NCBI GenBank assembly: GCA_961205875.1
Contig: OY540822.1
Coordinates: forward strand, 12,960,501 to 13,024,500
Length of the DNA: 64,000 bases
DNA from: Sialis fuliginosa
Taxonomy: Eukaryota > Arthropoda > Insecta > Megaloptera > Sialidae
Reading direction: 5' to 3'
Shown in pieces: positions 39,910-50,984 of this stretch. The notes below the pieces were generated by a model, which saw only the letters and a list, made by a program, of their open reading frames with translations, did not search any database and was not told the DNA's origin. The position numbers were made by a program, and so were the translations under genes. Within the stretch, counting starts at the first letter, position 1. Every line of letters starts with the position of its first letter.

Positions 39910-40003
39910 GACAAAGCGACTGTTCGGCCAATACCTGTCTCTTTCTAGAATGCTAATTGACCTATAGAAAAGAGACAGGTATTGGCCGAACAGTCGCTTT
40001 GTC
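39910..40003. repeat. Near-perfect 38-base hairpin upstream of SMNDC1
   Basis: GACAAAGCGACTGTTCGGCC and the next 18 bases (39910-39947) pair with 39965-40003; only one extra base interrupts the helix, and the loop is about 17 bases. The stem is GC-richer than its surroundings. It lies about 270 bases upstream of the SMNDC1 start codon. It could be a recent inverted-repeat element, a small-RNA hairpin or a structured upstream element; the sequence does not decide. Confidence 0.85.
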
Positions 40004-40273
40004 TTTTTCAAGAGAGTGGTCAATTTTGTGAGGCTATTGCTTAGTCTATTCCGTCTATTCTATAAGTCTGTCTATTAATTTATGTTATTCAATATGGCGC
40101 TGACGTTTATCTCGATTATGATTTTGTAACTTAATTATACTATATTATTCAAAGATTTTATAGCGGGAAGTATATCACAATTATTTTTTTATTTAATTAT
40201 TCAAATCACGTGTAAATATAATGTAAGTTACGTTTATTTTTGTTAGTACGTTTTATTTATTTGGTTATATCAA

Positions 40274-41385
40274 ATGGCAGACGATCTTCAAAGCTATATT
40301 TTACAATTACAACAGGTATGTTTTAACGATTTGATAGTAAAGGTTTATCACGCTGTAATTGTAGCATGCATTATACAAAATTATATATTATATACAAATT
40401 ATACAAAAGTATACAATTTAAAGGTCGAGGCTGCTTTGCTATCAGATAAATCCAACAAAGAGCTTTTAAAATTGAAGAAGGATTTGGAAGAGGTGATTGA
40501 ACTTAGTAAAGATTTAAAAGCTCAGGTCTTAGAAAACACTAAAAATGATAGTATTGTCCCAGGAAGTACAGCAGAACTCTACCTCGATCATGATGATGAG
40601 ATACGGAAGGCGATTCATGCACTGCACAAGCCAGAAAAGCCGGCAGCCCCCGTGATTCCATGGAAAGTGGGTGATAAATGTCTAGCTAAATGGACGGACG
40701 GGCAGTAAGTCTTATAAATTTGAATTATACTTTCATCTTAGATTTGTTCTCTAAACTTTTTGTCAGATCATAAAATTTGTACTGAAATTGTTACAAAGAA
40801 TTTAGATTCGAGTTTGATTATTTCATTGGAATATGGATTTGACTTCCTGGTACTTGCTGGTAACAGTTATTAATAACTGTAATGATATGAATGATAATAT
40901 ATTTTTATTACCTGTAGGTTTTACGAAGCTGCTATAGATCGTATATCTTCAGAAGGCCTTGTCAATGTCACGTTTGACGCATACAAAAACAGAGCAGTTG
41001 TTAACATACAAGATCTTAAAGATTTGAGTTCTCAACCCATCGAAATCAGAAAGTAAGCCACCTATTTCAATAGACATTGAAATTCTTTATTAAAGAGATT
41101 AAATTTTTTATTAGGAGACCTGTAAAACCTAACCAAAAAGAATATGTAAAGAAGAAAAAACAGAAGAAAGTCCAGCGGAAGAAAGAGTTAGAAGCTGAAA
41201 GAGAAGTCGAGAAGAATAAATGGTTAGCATTCAGTTCTAAACCGTCGAAAAAAGGAATCAGAACAAAAAGTATATTTGCGTCACCCGATAATGTCAACGG
41301 GCGGGTTGGGATAGGAACTTGCGGTATGAGTGGGAAGCCTATGACAGAATATGCGCCTGCTGAGAAGCGTAAAAAGGGGATATAA
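40274..41385 (+). CDS. SMNDC1: Survival of motor neuron-related splicing factor 30 (SMNDC1/SPF30)
   Basis: Tudor-domain nuclear protein needed for assembly of the mature spliceosome; its Tudor pocket binds dimethyl-arginine tails of Sm proteins. Exons 40274-40315, 40424-40704, 40918-41052 and 41115-41385 give 242 residues, near the human 238. The N-terminal helix (LQSYILQLQQVEAALLSDKS, then LLKLKKDLEEVIELSKDL) matches the family. The Tudor domain begins at WKVGDKCLAKW (about residue 94) and continues in FYEAAIDRI and VTFDAYKNRAVV. The Lys/Glu-rich C-terminal helix and the conserved SIFASPDNVNGRVGIGTCG motif close the protein. AATAAA occurs near 41525. It is convergent with UPF3. Confidence 0.97.
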
Positions 41386-42049
41386 TAAGTTACTAGCGTG
41401 TATTTGTATATTACTGACATTTTTATACAATTGAGAATCATTTGCTTATACAACATTCTACAATTGTTTACTTGGGAATTATAAATATCACATATGCAAC
41501 ATTTATTTGTTTTAAGCATATATAATAAATATTGTATTATAGAAAAGCATGCCATTTGGTATTTTTAACTTGTTTATTAAACATTATTTATTTTGAAAAT
41601 GAGGTAACAAACAAAAAATTATAATGCACACATTAATGAAGAATAATATATAACTCTTAGATTTCATTTTTTGTAACTAAGCCGTTTACATATAATATTA
41701 GAATATGTACATCATTGAATATAAATATAACCCACGATTTTTAAAAGCCAAATAGTTTTTATTTACACTACTGCAGATTGGAAATTGAAACTTCATACTC
41801 CAATATATGCATAAGTAACATTTACTCGTACATCTACGTAGTATCAAATAATTTATTATTGAATAGAACTCGTAGAATACCCATAATAATTTTTTTCTTC
41901 TAACAAAAATCAAAAAACATTGAAGTAATAGAACGACATATAATTTTTAAATACTTAATCCGTTACATGATTTGTTAACGAAACAGTTATTATAAATTCT
42001 AAATAAAAACTAATATTTAAATATGACTAATCAGTTTCTGTTAATATAA
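41386..42049. other. SMNDC1-UPF3 convergent 3' region
   Basis: This stretch contains the two 3' untranslated regions. The minus-strand open frame at 41698-41913 has no family resemblance and is taken as chance. Confidence 0.4.
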
Positions 42050-44376
42050 TTATGATTTAGTTACTTCTTCATCGTTCTGAATCCGATTTTTGCTGTAACG
42101 CCCCATTCCTGGACGGTAAATAGCCATAGCAGGACGATCCTGTAACAAAAACAAATGAAATGTGTATGATACAATGTTAAATAATATTAATAATATATAC
42201 TTTATTCCGAAGACGAGGTTTTTCAGTATCATTATTGGATTTTGAATCATCACTACTTTCAGGTTTCATTTTTTCAGGTGATTGCATTCCATCAGTTTTG
42301 TTTTTGTCGGAGATGAATTTTTCTGTTTTTGGTTTCTCTGCGGCGTTTGATTTTGATTTAAATCTATCATTTTTCAATTTTTCTGTCGGGCTTGTATCCG
42401 TTTTGTATTTATCGTTTTTTGATTTTTCATATTTGTTTTTCTCTGGTTTTGACCTATCAGATTTTAGGTAAGTTTTTTTATGATCAATATTGCTCAGTGC
42501 TTTAGTAGAAGAGTTTGATGACCATTGCTTTGGTTGAAAATCGCTTGTGCTTTCTGGCTTAGGAGATACGGCTTTAGGTTGTACATTATTACTTTGACTG
42601 AAAAAAAAACGTATAAATATGCAATATACCGAAGACTTCGTACTCTGGAACTATAAATCATAGAAATCTTGCTCAGAATAGTTCATTATATCGTTTAGTT
42701 TTATGTATCAATATTTCAAATCATTTCGATCAATCAAATAACAATTACATTTCACTAATAAGATTAAGATTTGTAGTTCCAGAGCACTTGTTATTGCTAC
42801 TCACTTTTCTTTACATTCTTTTTGTGAAAATTCACTTTCTTTCTTTTCTTTTATTGCATCATATCGTACTCGTGGACTTTGTTTTGATTTCAGAACTTTT
42901 TTAGAATCGTATCTATCGTTTCTATCAAATTTATTTCTATCATCACGACGGTATGTATTTGTGAACTCTCGAGTAGAACATTTATATCCAGAAGACTAAA
43001 ACAGTTCCATTAAAGTATTAAGGTATTGAAAAAATCCCAATTTCTTTATTTACATAAATTTTCTTGAATTATGATAAAATGTGTGATGCTTTTTATTAGG
43101 AGGGTAAAGAAAAGGATATTTTAAGAAAGGAATTTTAGAGATACATATATTGACTTCAACTTTAATCTAATCCCTTCTTAGGCTCCCTGTTTTATTAATA
43201 ATCTTCAAAAATAATAACTTACCTTATTTTCAAATATGTCAGATATATGTACAGAAGAGTTAGTAAATATTTTCGATTCAAATTTGCTGTTATCATATGT
43301 GTAGTACGATGTCGAATAAAGCTATTTACATGGAGATAACACGAAAATTATTAAAATATATAGTACATTTAAAAATATATTTAAACGAGGGCAATTTTAG
43401 TAAAAATTAGCTTACTAATTTATAGCTGAATAGTAGGTACATAAATCAGGTTTAGGTAAAGGTAAGGATGGTTATTTTGTGATTTATAAATGATGAATGA
43501 ACTCACTTCGCTTTCTATTGAAGTTTGACGTCGTCTTCTGCGGTCTTCTTCTTTATGCCGCCTTCTTTCTGCGTTTCTACGTCTCTGTTCTTCACGACGC
43601 ATGTCCTTCACACGTATTCTATCTTCTTTACATTGATTTACAAATTTGATCAAAGGGGTCATGACTATCCCTTTTGGATTTTTTTTAGCTAATATAAAAA
43701 CATATGTGTTCTATAAATAATATTAAATTAGTGTTTTTAAAAGAAACTTACATTCAGGAAAATGGTATCCATATTGCGGTCTATCTACGCTGACTGGTTT
43801 TTTATCTCTCTTTTCAATAAAGTCCTTGTATAAGGGATCGGATTCAATTGTGTTCATTTTTGCGTCGTGTTTACGATAAGGTCGATGTTTCGGTATACGT
43901 TGGAATGGTGCAAATTCAACAACAGCAGGGTACTCGTGTCCTAAAGTATTATGAAAATTATTATATTATTTACTGATATAGTATATTGTTTGTAAAATTA
44001 CCTTTACTATCAATGAAAACATAATTATCGAATTTTTCTCTAAATGGAAATACATCTTCTGGTCTTATAAAATTTATATAGACCCTTGAAAATAAATATG
44101 GTGCAAATCCGATGTCATATTTCCCTAATTTTAAGTAGTTATGGTCGGGCATTGGTTCTACTTGAGATGTAAAACTTTCTAATGACATATTAGGTGGAAG
44201 ACGACGAACAACAACCTAAAATGATTGTTATAGTTAGAATGAATCTTGAAGAAAGATATTTTGTTTATTACCTTAGTTGGAAGTGCATCTTGTTTAGATT
44301 GAATAGGTTCTTCTGATTTACCAGAAGAACTCACTTTTTTTTCTGTTGGCTTACTAGAGTTTTGTGATTTATCCAT
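42050..44376 (-). CDS. UPF3: Regulator of nonsense transcripts 3 (UPF3)
   Basis: Nonsense-mediated decay factor that links UPF2 to the exon junction complex. Exons: 44272-44376, 44002-44215, 43752-43940, 43507-43688, 43223-43321, 42805-42995, 42201-42597, 42050-42139; 488 residues, compared with about 483 in human UPF3B. An RNP-type domain covers about residues 36-150 (VVVRRLPPNM, GKYDIGFAPYLFSRVYINF, DVFPFREKFDNYVFIDSKG, YPAVVEFAPFQRIP). A strongly basic helix follows (RREEQRRRNAERRRHKEEDR). A long Lys/Ser-rich low-complexity region then leads to DRPAMAIYRPG from residue 460, the exon-junction-binding motif of UPF3B. The terminal motif is encoded by its own last exon. The intron before exon 7 holds a MITE remnant (42641-42786). 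Confidence 0.96.
42641..42786. mobile_element. Mariner-like MITE remnant in UPF3 intron
   Basis: TACTCTGGAACTATAAATC (42641-42659) is inverted relative to GATTTGTAGTTCCAGAGCA (42768-42786). The same sub-terminal block occurs at 31638, 38738 and 29730, marking one dispersed family. Confidence 0.55.
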
Positions 44377-44923
44377 TTGGTTTTTATTTATGATGATAAA
44401 GTATTATTGGGCTTATTTGCATGTATTATTATCTTCAATAAAAATTCAATTGTTTTCACATTTAGTTTTTTGATTATTTATTCTAGAAATCGACCTATTC
44501 AAACAATACTTGACTGGCTCAAATCAAAAAATCTAGCACTTATATTAAAAAAATATTTTTATGGTTAGAATTTTTTGACACACCGTCACTGATTAAAAAC
44601 ATATATGTTTTGTGCATCACATGTAAAATATTGAAGAATAATATATCGCCATATAAAAATTACACGTTCAATTCCTACTCATGCTGATCAGCTGGAAAAA
44701 CTGTGTGGAAAAGGAATAAGTTGATGCTAAAACGTTTCTGTTCTTATTCCATGCATTTTTTGTGTTACATATTCTGTGAATATCATTTGACATTCTGTGT
44801 ATTTGACAGAAAATAATCATACAAACGAATAGAAGGCCGAATTCGGTTAGCGGACTGACCGCAGATTTGCTCGCCGTTTGTACTAAAATACTCACAAAAC
44901 TCGAATGTGCCAAGTACATTAAA
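44377..44923. promoter_or_regulatory. Shared UPF3-ABHD17 divergent promoter region
   Basis: The two start codons are 547 bases apart in head-to-head orientation, so a bidirectional promoter is plausible. GC content rises toward ABHD17 (about 44830 onward). No specific core element can be named with confidence. Confidence 0.4.
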
Positions 44924-45976
44924 ATGAATGGACTTAGTTTGAGTGAATTATGCTGTTTATTCTGTTGTCCACCGTGCCCCGGCAGAATAGCGGCCAAGTT
45001 GGCTTTTTTACCCCCGGAACCGACGTACGAATTCCAGGAAGATGGAAGTGGCAAACTAACATTGCATCTTACAGAACGAGCCGAATGGCAATATTCAGAA
45101 CGTGAAAAAGAGAATGTCGAAGGCTTTTTTACTCGTACAAGCAGAGGCAATCGGATCGGATGCTTGTTCGTACGCTGCAGTCCGACAGCACGCTTCACTA
45201 TTTTATTTTCACACGGAAATGCTGTTGACTTGGGCCAGATGAGTAGCTTTTATCTCGGGTTAGGATCACGTATTAATTGCAATATATTTAGTTATGATTA
45301 TTCGGGGTGAGTTTTTAATATCATACATTGTTTTTGAGCTTTCCAACATAAAATTATGTTTTTAGTTATGGAGTCAGTGGTGGTAAACCTTCAGAGAAGA
45401 ATCTTTATGCTGATATCGATGCTGCATGGCACGCATTGAGAACACAATATGGTATCAGTCCAGAAAACATCATTCTGTACGGACAGAGTATCGGCACAGT
45501 CCCTACGGTAGATCTAGCATCACGATACGAAGTCGGTGCTGTCATTTTACATTCTCCACTGATGTCAGGAATGCGTGTAGCTTTTCCAAATACGCGTCGT
45601 ACGTGGTTTTTTGATGCATTTCCCAGGTATTTGTACTGTTATATATGTATATTGTTATAGTATTTACTTATATTACTTATTATTTCCAGTATTGATAAGG
45701 TGTCTCGAATAACTTCACCGGTTCTTGTTATTCATGGAACAGAAGACGAGGTCATAGATTTTTCTCATGGTTTAGCTATATTCGAGCAATGCCAGAAAGC
45801 AGTAGAACCACTATGGGTTGAAGTAAGTTTGTTTCTTTTTCTTATTACATGAATAATCGCTATATTCTACATTTATTACAACTGTATTTTAGGGTGCCGG
45901 TCATAACGATGTCGAACTTTACAATCAGTATTTGGAACGATTAAAGCAATTTGTAAACGTGGAGTTAGTCAACTGA
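44924..45976 (+). CDS. ABHD17: ABHD17 depalmitoylase (alpha/beta hydrolase domain 17)
   Basis: Serine hydrolase that removes palmitate from membrane proteins such as N-Ras and PSD-95 in vertebrates; anchored by palmitoylation of its own N-terminal cysteines. Exons 44924-45306, 45366-45626, 45690-45822 and 45893-45976 give 286 residues (human ABHD17B 288). The N-terminus has the expected Cys cluster ([12 protein letters not shown]). The fold shows [10 protein letters not shown] (oxyanion region), the nucleophile elbow YGQSIGT with Ser169, [12 protein letters not shown] with Asp234 and GAGHND with His263. I start at the ATG of [11 protein letters not shown] because the frame upstream has no ATG. 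The TGA stop is followed by C and then by an open, coding-like extension (listed separately). Confidence 0.96.
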
Positions 45977-46150
45977 CAAATACTAAACCTGACAGCGGGC
46001 GGTACGCAGGGTTCACAACAAGGCTCGCAGCAGGCAGCGGAGGCTACAACTCCGGCGGTGGCAGTGGCAGTAGCGGTGGCAGCAGCCACACAACCCGGCG
46101 CTATCGAGGAAGCGACGGCTGCGTCCACGGCCACAGAAAAGCTTCTCTAG
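45977..46150 (+). CDS. Candidate stop-codon readthrough extension of ABHD17
   Basis: In the same frame as ABHD17, directly after TGA, 57 sense codons run to TAG at 46148-46150. The encoded segment begins QILNLTAGGTQGSQQGSQQ, passes through an alternating Ala/Val run and ends EATAASTATEKLL. TGA followed by C is the leakiest stop context in insects, where many readthrough extensions are low-complexity like this one. The patch is also GC-rich, which lowers stop frequency by chance, so the call is tentative. Confidence 0.4.
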   Translation, partial: QILNLTAGGTQGSQQGSQQAAEATTPAVAVAVAVAAATQPGAIEEATAASTATEKLL

Positions 46151-46435
46151 CCCCACGCCTCGGGCGATGCTCCTCCGGCGTCGCCCGCAAACAAGTGTCC
46201 TTCTCCTCATCCTTCGATAAGGCACTCGCCTCACCACGCTATCAGTGTCCTGAGCTCGATCCTCGCACGCTACGAAGACGCAGACAGCCCGCCCGTGTGG
46301 AGCAAGCAGAGAGCCGCCCCCTGTCGCTGCAGGTGCCGGTCTGCACGCTCCGATGCCCACCCCTCTGTGGCGCAAGCTAGACGCGACGTGCTAGAGACCA
46401 CGTGCTAGGCCGCTGGCTCTGTTCCGCTCACTTTA
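45985..46435 (+). other. GC-rich patch in the ABHD17 3' region
   Basis: Base composition switches abruptly from AT-rich to strongly GC-rich for about 450 bases and back again. It contains a GGTGGCAGTGGCAGTAGC-type repeat. Besides the 57-codon extension, the same frame stays open from 46151 to the TAG at 46406-46408 (85 codons). Competing open frames exist on both strands, as expected from high GC. Confidence 0.75.
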
Positions 46436-49240
46436 CGTGGTGATGTTTTTAGTTTCAATATATTTGTTTGCTCTTCTGCTCACAGTATTTGGGTTCGAAT
46501 TGAGAGTGTGTATATTAATAAGGTTGGTCAGTATTTTTTGTGTCCTGTCACAATCAACCCTTAGTTTTTCATAGTCGACATATTCTAAGTTTTATTTTAA
46601 ATAATGTATTTTTACTTTCATTTCCTCTGTCTTTTGAGATAATAGCATCTATATAGAATACACCAGTCGTCGTGTTGATTGTCACTCCAGGGTATTTGAT
46701 TCATTATCAAATAATGACTATAGAAATAAGGGTCTCTGTATAGTATGTGTAATATTTATTTATGATCGTTACTGCAGAAAATTACTTGAATCTTTACATA
46801 TCGTTTAAGTCTGATTTTTTAATCCTATCTGTGTATATTGCATTTAGTTAATATGGTAATGGGACACTACTGTACGGTACGAATATATTTATATCTCATT
46901 TTAAAAATCTCAATTTAATTTCATAATACTCGTTTATATTTTACATATTACATTTATTTATTTTAGTAGGTTTTCTCTGAATATTATTATTTAAATCTAC
47001 TCATTTTCTCAATAAGATTTATAATATTCAATATTTATTTATATTTTTGTGATTGAATAATGCTTCCATTTTCAAATCGATTTAAAATTTGCTTAAATAA
47101 ATCTTGAATATTAATTCAATATTACTATTACATCTGCATATGAATTTAAATAATAATAATCTGTATAAATAGCTAATATTAGATATTTATTATACATATT
47201 TGAATCCAAATACAGTGTACATATATACATATATAAATATATAATATGTAAAATATAGTGATTTTGGTAATGTGTATAATATTATAGTGATTTTTGTGTG
47301 TAATTTGTTTGAAAGTGCTGAATTCAGAACGTGATTATGCTTTGTCGAACCAAACTATTTTCACAAACTGTGTGAAGCTATTGATGATTTCTATAGGTAG
47401 TATTTGGTATATGGCAAAACGTCAGTACCCCATATTTAAATTATATTTACTGTTTTGAATCTCAGTGTTCTATTTTCTTCGAAGATTTGTTTTTTTTTTT
47501 CGTTTCTGATGATTTCTACTCGTCTAAAAATCAAAACATAAACATTTATTTTGTGCAATATAACTGCAATTTTTTCACTATTACAATACTAGTTACTAAA
47601 TAACTTGTACCTTATATTAATTTGCAACATTATTAGAATTAATATGACAAGAAATAAGTATACAGGTGTTCCAGTTTCAAACAACTGGCTTAACGTAGAA
47701 AACTGATGACAATTTTTTTTTTAATTGCACACATTGAAAAACTAGATACAATATCAAAATAATAATTGAAATAATACAATTTATCTTGCTACCACAAAAA
47801 AATATTCATATACGCCTTTGTTTTATCTTACGTTTAGAAAAACTGGCCCTCTGAAGTTGGAACATCCTATGTATTATTTTATTCTAGTCTTTTAATATGT
47901 AATTTTCCTTATATAGATAAAATAATATTGACTTCATATTTTATAATTACGAACTGATAACATTTTTTTAACGTTATTAATATCTGCACAAATGACAATT
48001 TTATTATTTATTGATTAAACAATAGTGCTTTTATAGTTGTAATAATTTATCTACAGGCTTATATTTATTTTTAAATTTGTTTTAGTAGACAGTATTATTT
48101 AAATTGATATTTATGAAGACGAGTAGATATTAACTTTTTATTAGTATTAAAATATAACCACTTGAATTTGTTATATTATATTGTTATATGGTAATTTCTC
48201 TTTTTAATACTAGTGTATCGTACATATAAGTTTGTTTGTGTGAGAATGAATTGATGCAATCAGATATGAGGTATTTTTTATTAGTAGTATGTTTAAATAA
48301 ATTATTCTTTGTGATAAATTAAATTATGTTATTGACTTTCATCTTGTTAAAACGTGCATACATTTATTTCTGATTGCGACTAACAATATCCAATTTGAGT
48401 TGAAGATATCGATCCATTGGAATTTTATAAACGGTTTTAAATATTCCTTTACCAAAGATACAAACTACTGTCCATCATAATCAAAATCAATAAAGAATTT
48501 ATATTTCTTTAACAGTTACTCATAACTCATTCAATTTTGTGATATTGCAATTAAACGAAGTAATTGAATGACGTTTAACATGTTAAATACAGACGAAGAT
48601 AGGAAGGTAAATAGATGTATTTATTGTTTGGTTACCTGCGTCCTTCATATTAACATCCGATTATGTAATGGTGTATACTTAATTAAATAATTATTTTCGA
48701 ATTGAAAATTATAAAGGAATAAAGGTTTTTGAAATTGTCATAATATTGCAATAAACATATTTTAAGTTTATTATTATTTTCTTTAGGATTAAGTAATAGT
48801 AGTAAACGGAAACAATTAAAAATTCTAACAATGAAAACAATAACTTATTCTAAAACAAATACAAACAATGCAATAGGTTGGTTGCAAATATAGTAATAAT
48901 ATCTTTATATATATTATTTTTTAAATGCGGTTGAGGTCTAATACATTTCTGACTGAAGTTGTTAGAATTTTGAACACAAAATCAAACATCTGTATACATA
49001 TTTATAGTAATAATATTAAATATTATAAAAAAGAAAACACCATTAAAAAACCTCATATAAAATTGAGTGTTATATTCAATGACAATTTTGTGATTATAAT
49101 TTTTATTGTTTAAAAAAGAAAAGTTTAATTTTTAATGATAATTTCTATAAGATATTTTAATGATTCTGTTTAAATATAATTGAGTATAGATTTAGTTAAA
49201 ATGATGGGGGAGCCTTAAAGACTAACATTCTAACTCAACA

Positions 49241-49365
49241 TACAGTCATATCTTGAGTTACTGCTTTTTGACTTTCGTACATTCTCAATTACCTGCACCC
49301 GATCAGTGCTTCAACTAACGGATGTTCTGGAACCGAAGTTAATGTAACTTTGGGATATGACTGTA
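49241..49365. mobile_element. Tc1/mariner-type mini-element
   Basis: TACAGTCATATCTTGAGTTA at the left pairs with the complement of the right end (TACAGTCATATCCCAAAGTT). TA dinucleotides at both boundaries fit a Tc1/mariner target site. The 125-base interior is non-coding. Confidence 0.6.
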
Positions 49366-49623
49366 TTTTAAAAGTGCAAAATGCCTTTTAAAAGTACAAA
49401 AACTATAGGTATGTTTCAACTATATGTTATTTGAACAATTAAATGTTTTGTTGTACTAATTCTGTACTCAAGGTATACTTTTAATAATAAAAGATGAAAT
49501 ATTTAGTTTAATTTTAAAGGGTATATCGTAATTAGATAATAATAAATTATTACGAAATTGTAATTGCCAGCATTTGCTAGCGAAATGAGTCGTTACAATT
49601 TCAAATATTTAATTATTTGAAAC

Positions 49624-49840
49624 CATAGATATAGAGTATGGACCGTGCATCTGACTCTAAAACAGCCGTGTCAAAAGAAAGAAATAGAAAATGATTTGGG
49701 ATATACTTGTCCTTATTTAAACAGGAGTAACTATTTCATTCTTATTAGAAAAAGAGATAGATATATATCCTAAACACCACCACACCTCTGTGTTTTGAAG
49801 AAATGTTACACCATTATGTGCGGTCCATGCTCTATCTCTG
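49624..49840. mobile_element. hAT-type MITE, copy 2
   Basis: Same family as 3657-3874: shared interior blocks include TTTGGGATATACTT, CCTTATTTAAACAGGA and GAAGAAATGTTACACCATTA. It is flanked on both sides by a perfect TTTGAAAC (49616-49623 and 49841-49848), the eight-base duplication of hAT transposons. Ends are CATAGATATAGAG and, reverse-complemented, CAGAGATAGAGCATGGACC. Confidence 0.85.
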
Positions 49841-50984
49841 TTTGAAACTATATTCTGTATGATTGATTTGTAGAATTTATGCTAGTAGTTTTATTATTTA
49901 ATTTATTAAATAATGACATGTATGTATGTTTATTAAAGTCTGAATTTTTGCTATTTTTATGAAAGGAAATATATTTATCATTTTACTTTACGTTATTTTG
50001 TTTTGCAGCTGTGTGATATTTCCTTTGTGTATAGATGGATTTGGTTTTATCAACAAACATAATTGAAATTTCCTAATAGTATATATAAATAGAAAAATGA
50101 CAAAATTGGTTATTGAAACTGCCATATTCAAATAGACAATATGTGCCCGATCCCTAATGTAATATATGATAAGAATTATTTAGTGTTGACATTTAACACT
50201 AGTCATCAATGAAATTCTAATTTGTTTAAGGTAAATTTGCTTTTGTAAATAAATTATTGCCAAAAAAACAAATAATTAAAAACGTAGTGTAAAAATATAA
50301 CAATTTTTATATTATACATATTTATACTGTTATCCTGAGCATTTTGACTGCCATTTAAATACATGTTTTGATTTCCACAATTTTGATATGACAATAAAAT
50401 AGATTCTTCATTTTTAAAATATTCCCCGATTGAATTATTAATAAATTAATAATACAGGTTGTTTTTTAGGTATGTATTATTTTTAATATAAATAATTGAT
50501 TATTTATTATGTTATGTTAATGTATTTGATTTCAAATTGTAAAATTAAAACTAATGGAATTATATTTATTGATTTTGATAATGGTTTCTATATTAAATAT
50601 ATAAATTTATATTTATGTTAAGGAATAATGATATCGCGCGCATTTTCAAATTACTGATGACGACAATAGTATCATTATTTATCATTCAAAATTATATTTA
50701 TGATATTATTTAAATAAAATTTGCTATATTTACATTCCTGTTTACATTATATTTTAATTCAAAAACATGATTATATTTCAAACAATTCATTTCAATATAT
50801 GTAATTGTATCTATGGATTCAAACTTAAAAATGCTTAATCTAAGCTTTTTCAACGTGACTAGTGCATGACTTTTTGATGATCTTTTTCGGTTGTTGGCGT
50901 ACGATATACGGCTGTGTTTAAGAATTTAGATTTAATATTTTTTATGTTAATATAAGTTGTTTATTTCTAGTTCAAGTGAAAAAA

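Larger units (their letters stand above)
46436..50984. other. Long gene-free stretch between ABHD17 and JMJD6
   Basis: This is AT-rich sequence, probably including a long ABHD17 3' untranslated region and the JMJD6 promoter. TTATTTCTAG just before TTCAAGTG (50961-50970) looks like a splice acceptor 14 bases upstream of the JMJD6 ATG, implying a non-coding first exon somewhere in this stretch. Two small DNA elements (49241-49365 and 49624-49840) are listed separately. No coding gene is supported. Confidence 0.45.

Noticed and set aside
46013-46375. 120-codon Arg/Gly-rich minus-strand open frame
   Set aside because: Antisense shadow of the GC-rich patch after ABHD17, where stops are scarce in every frame.
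46480-46510. TTTGGGTTCGAATTG as a tRNA B box
   Set aside because: No A box at the right distance and no cloverleaf could be drawn; no tRNA gene was recognised anywhere in the window.
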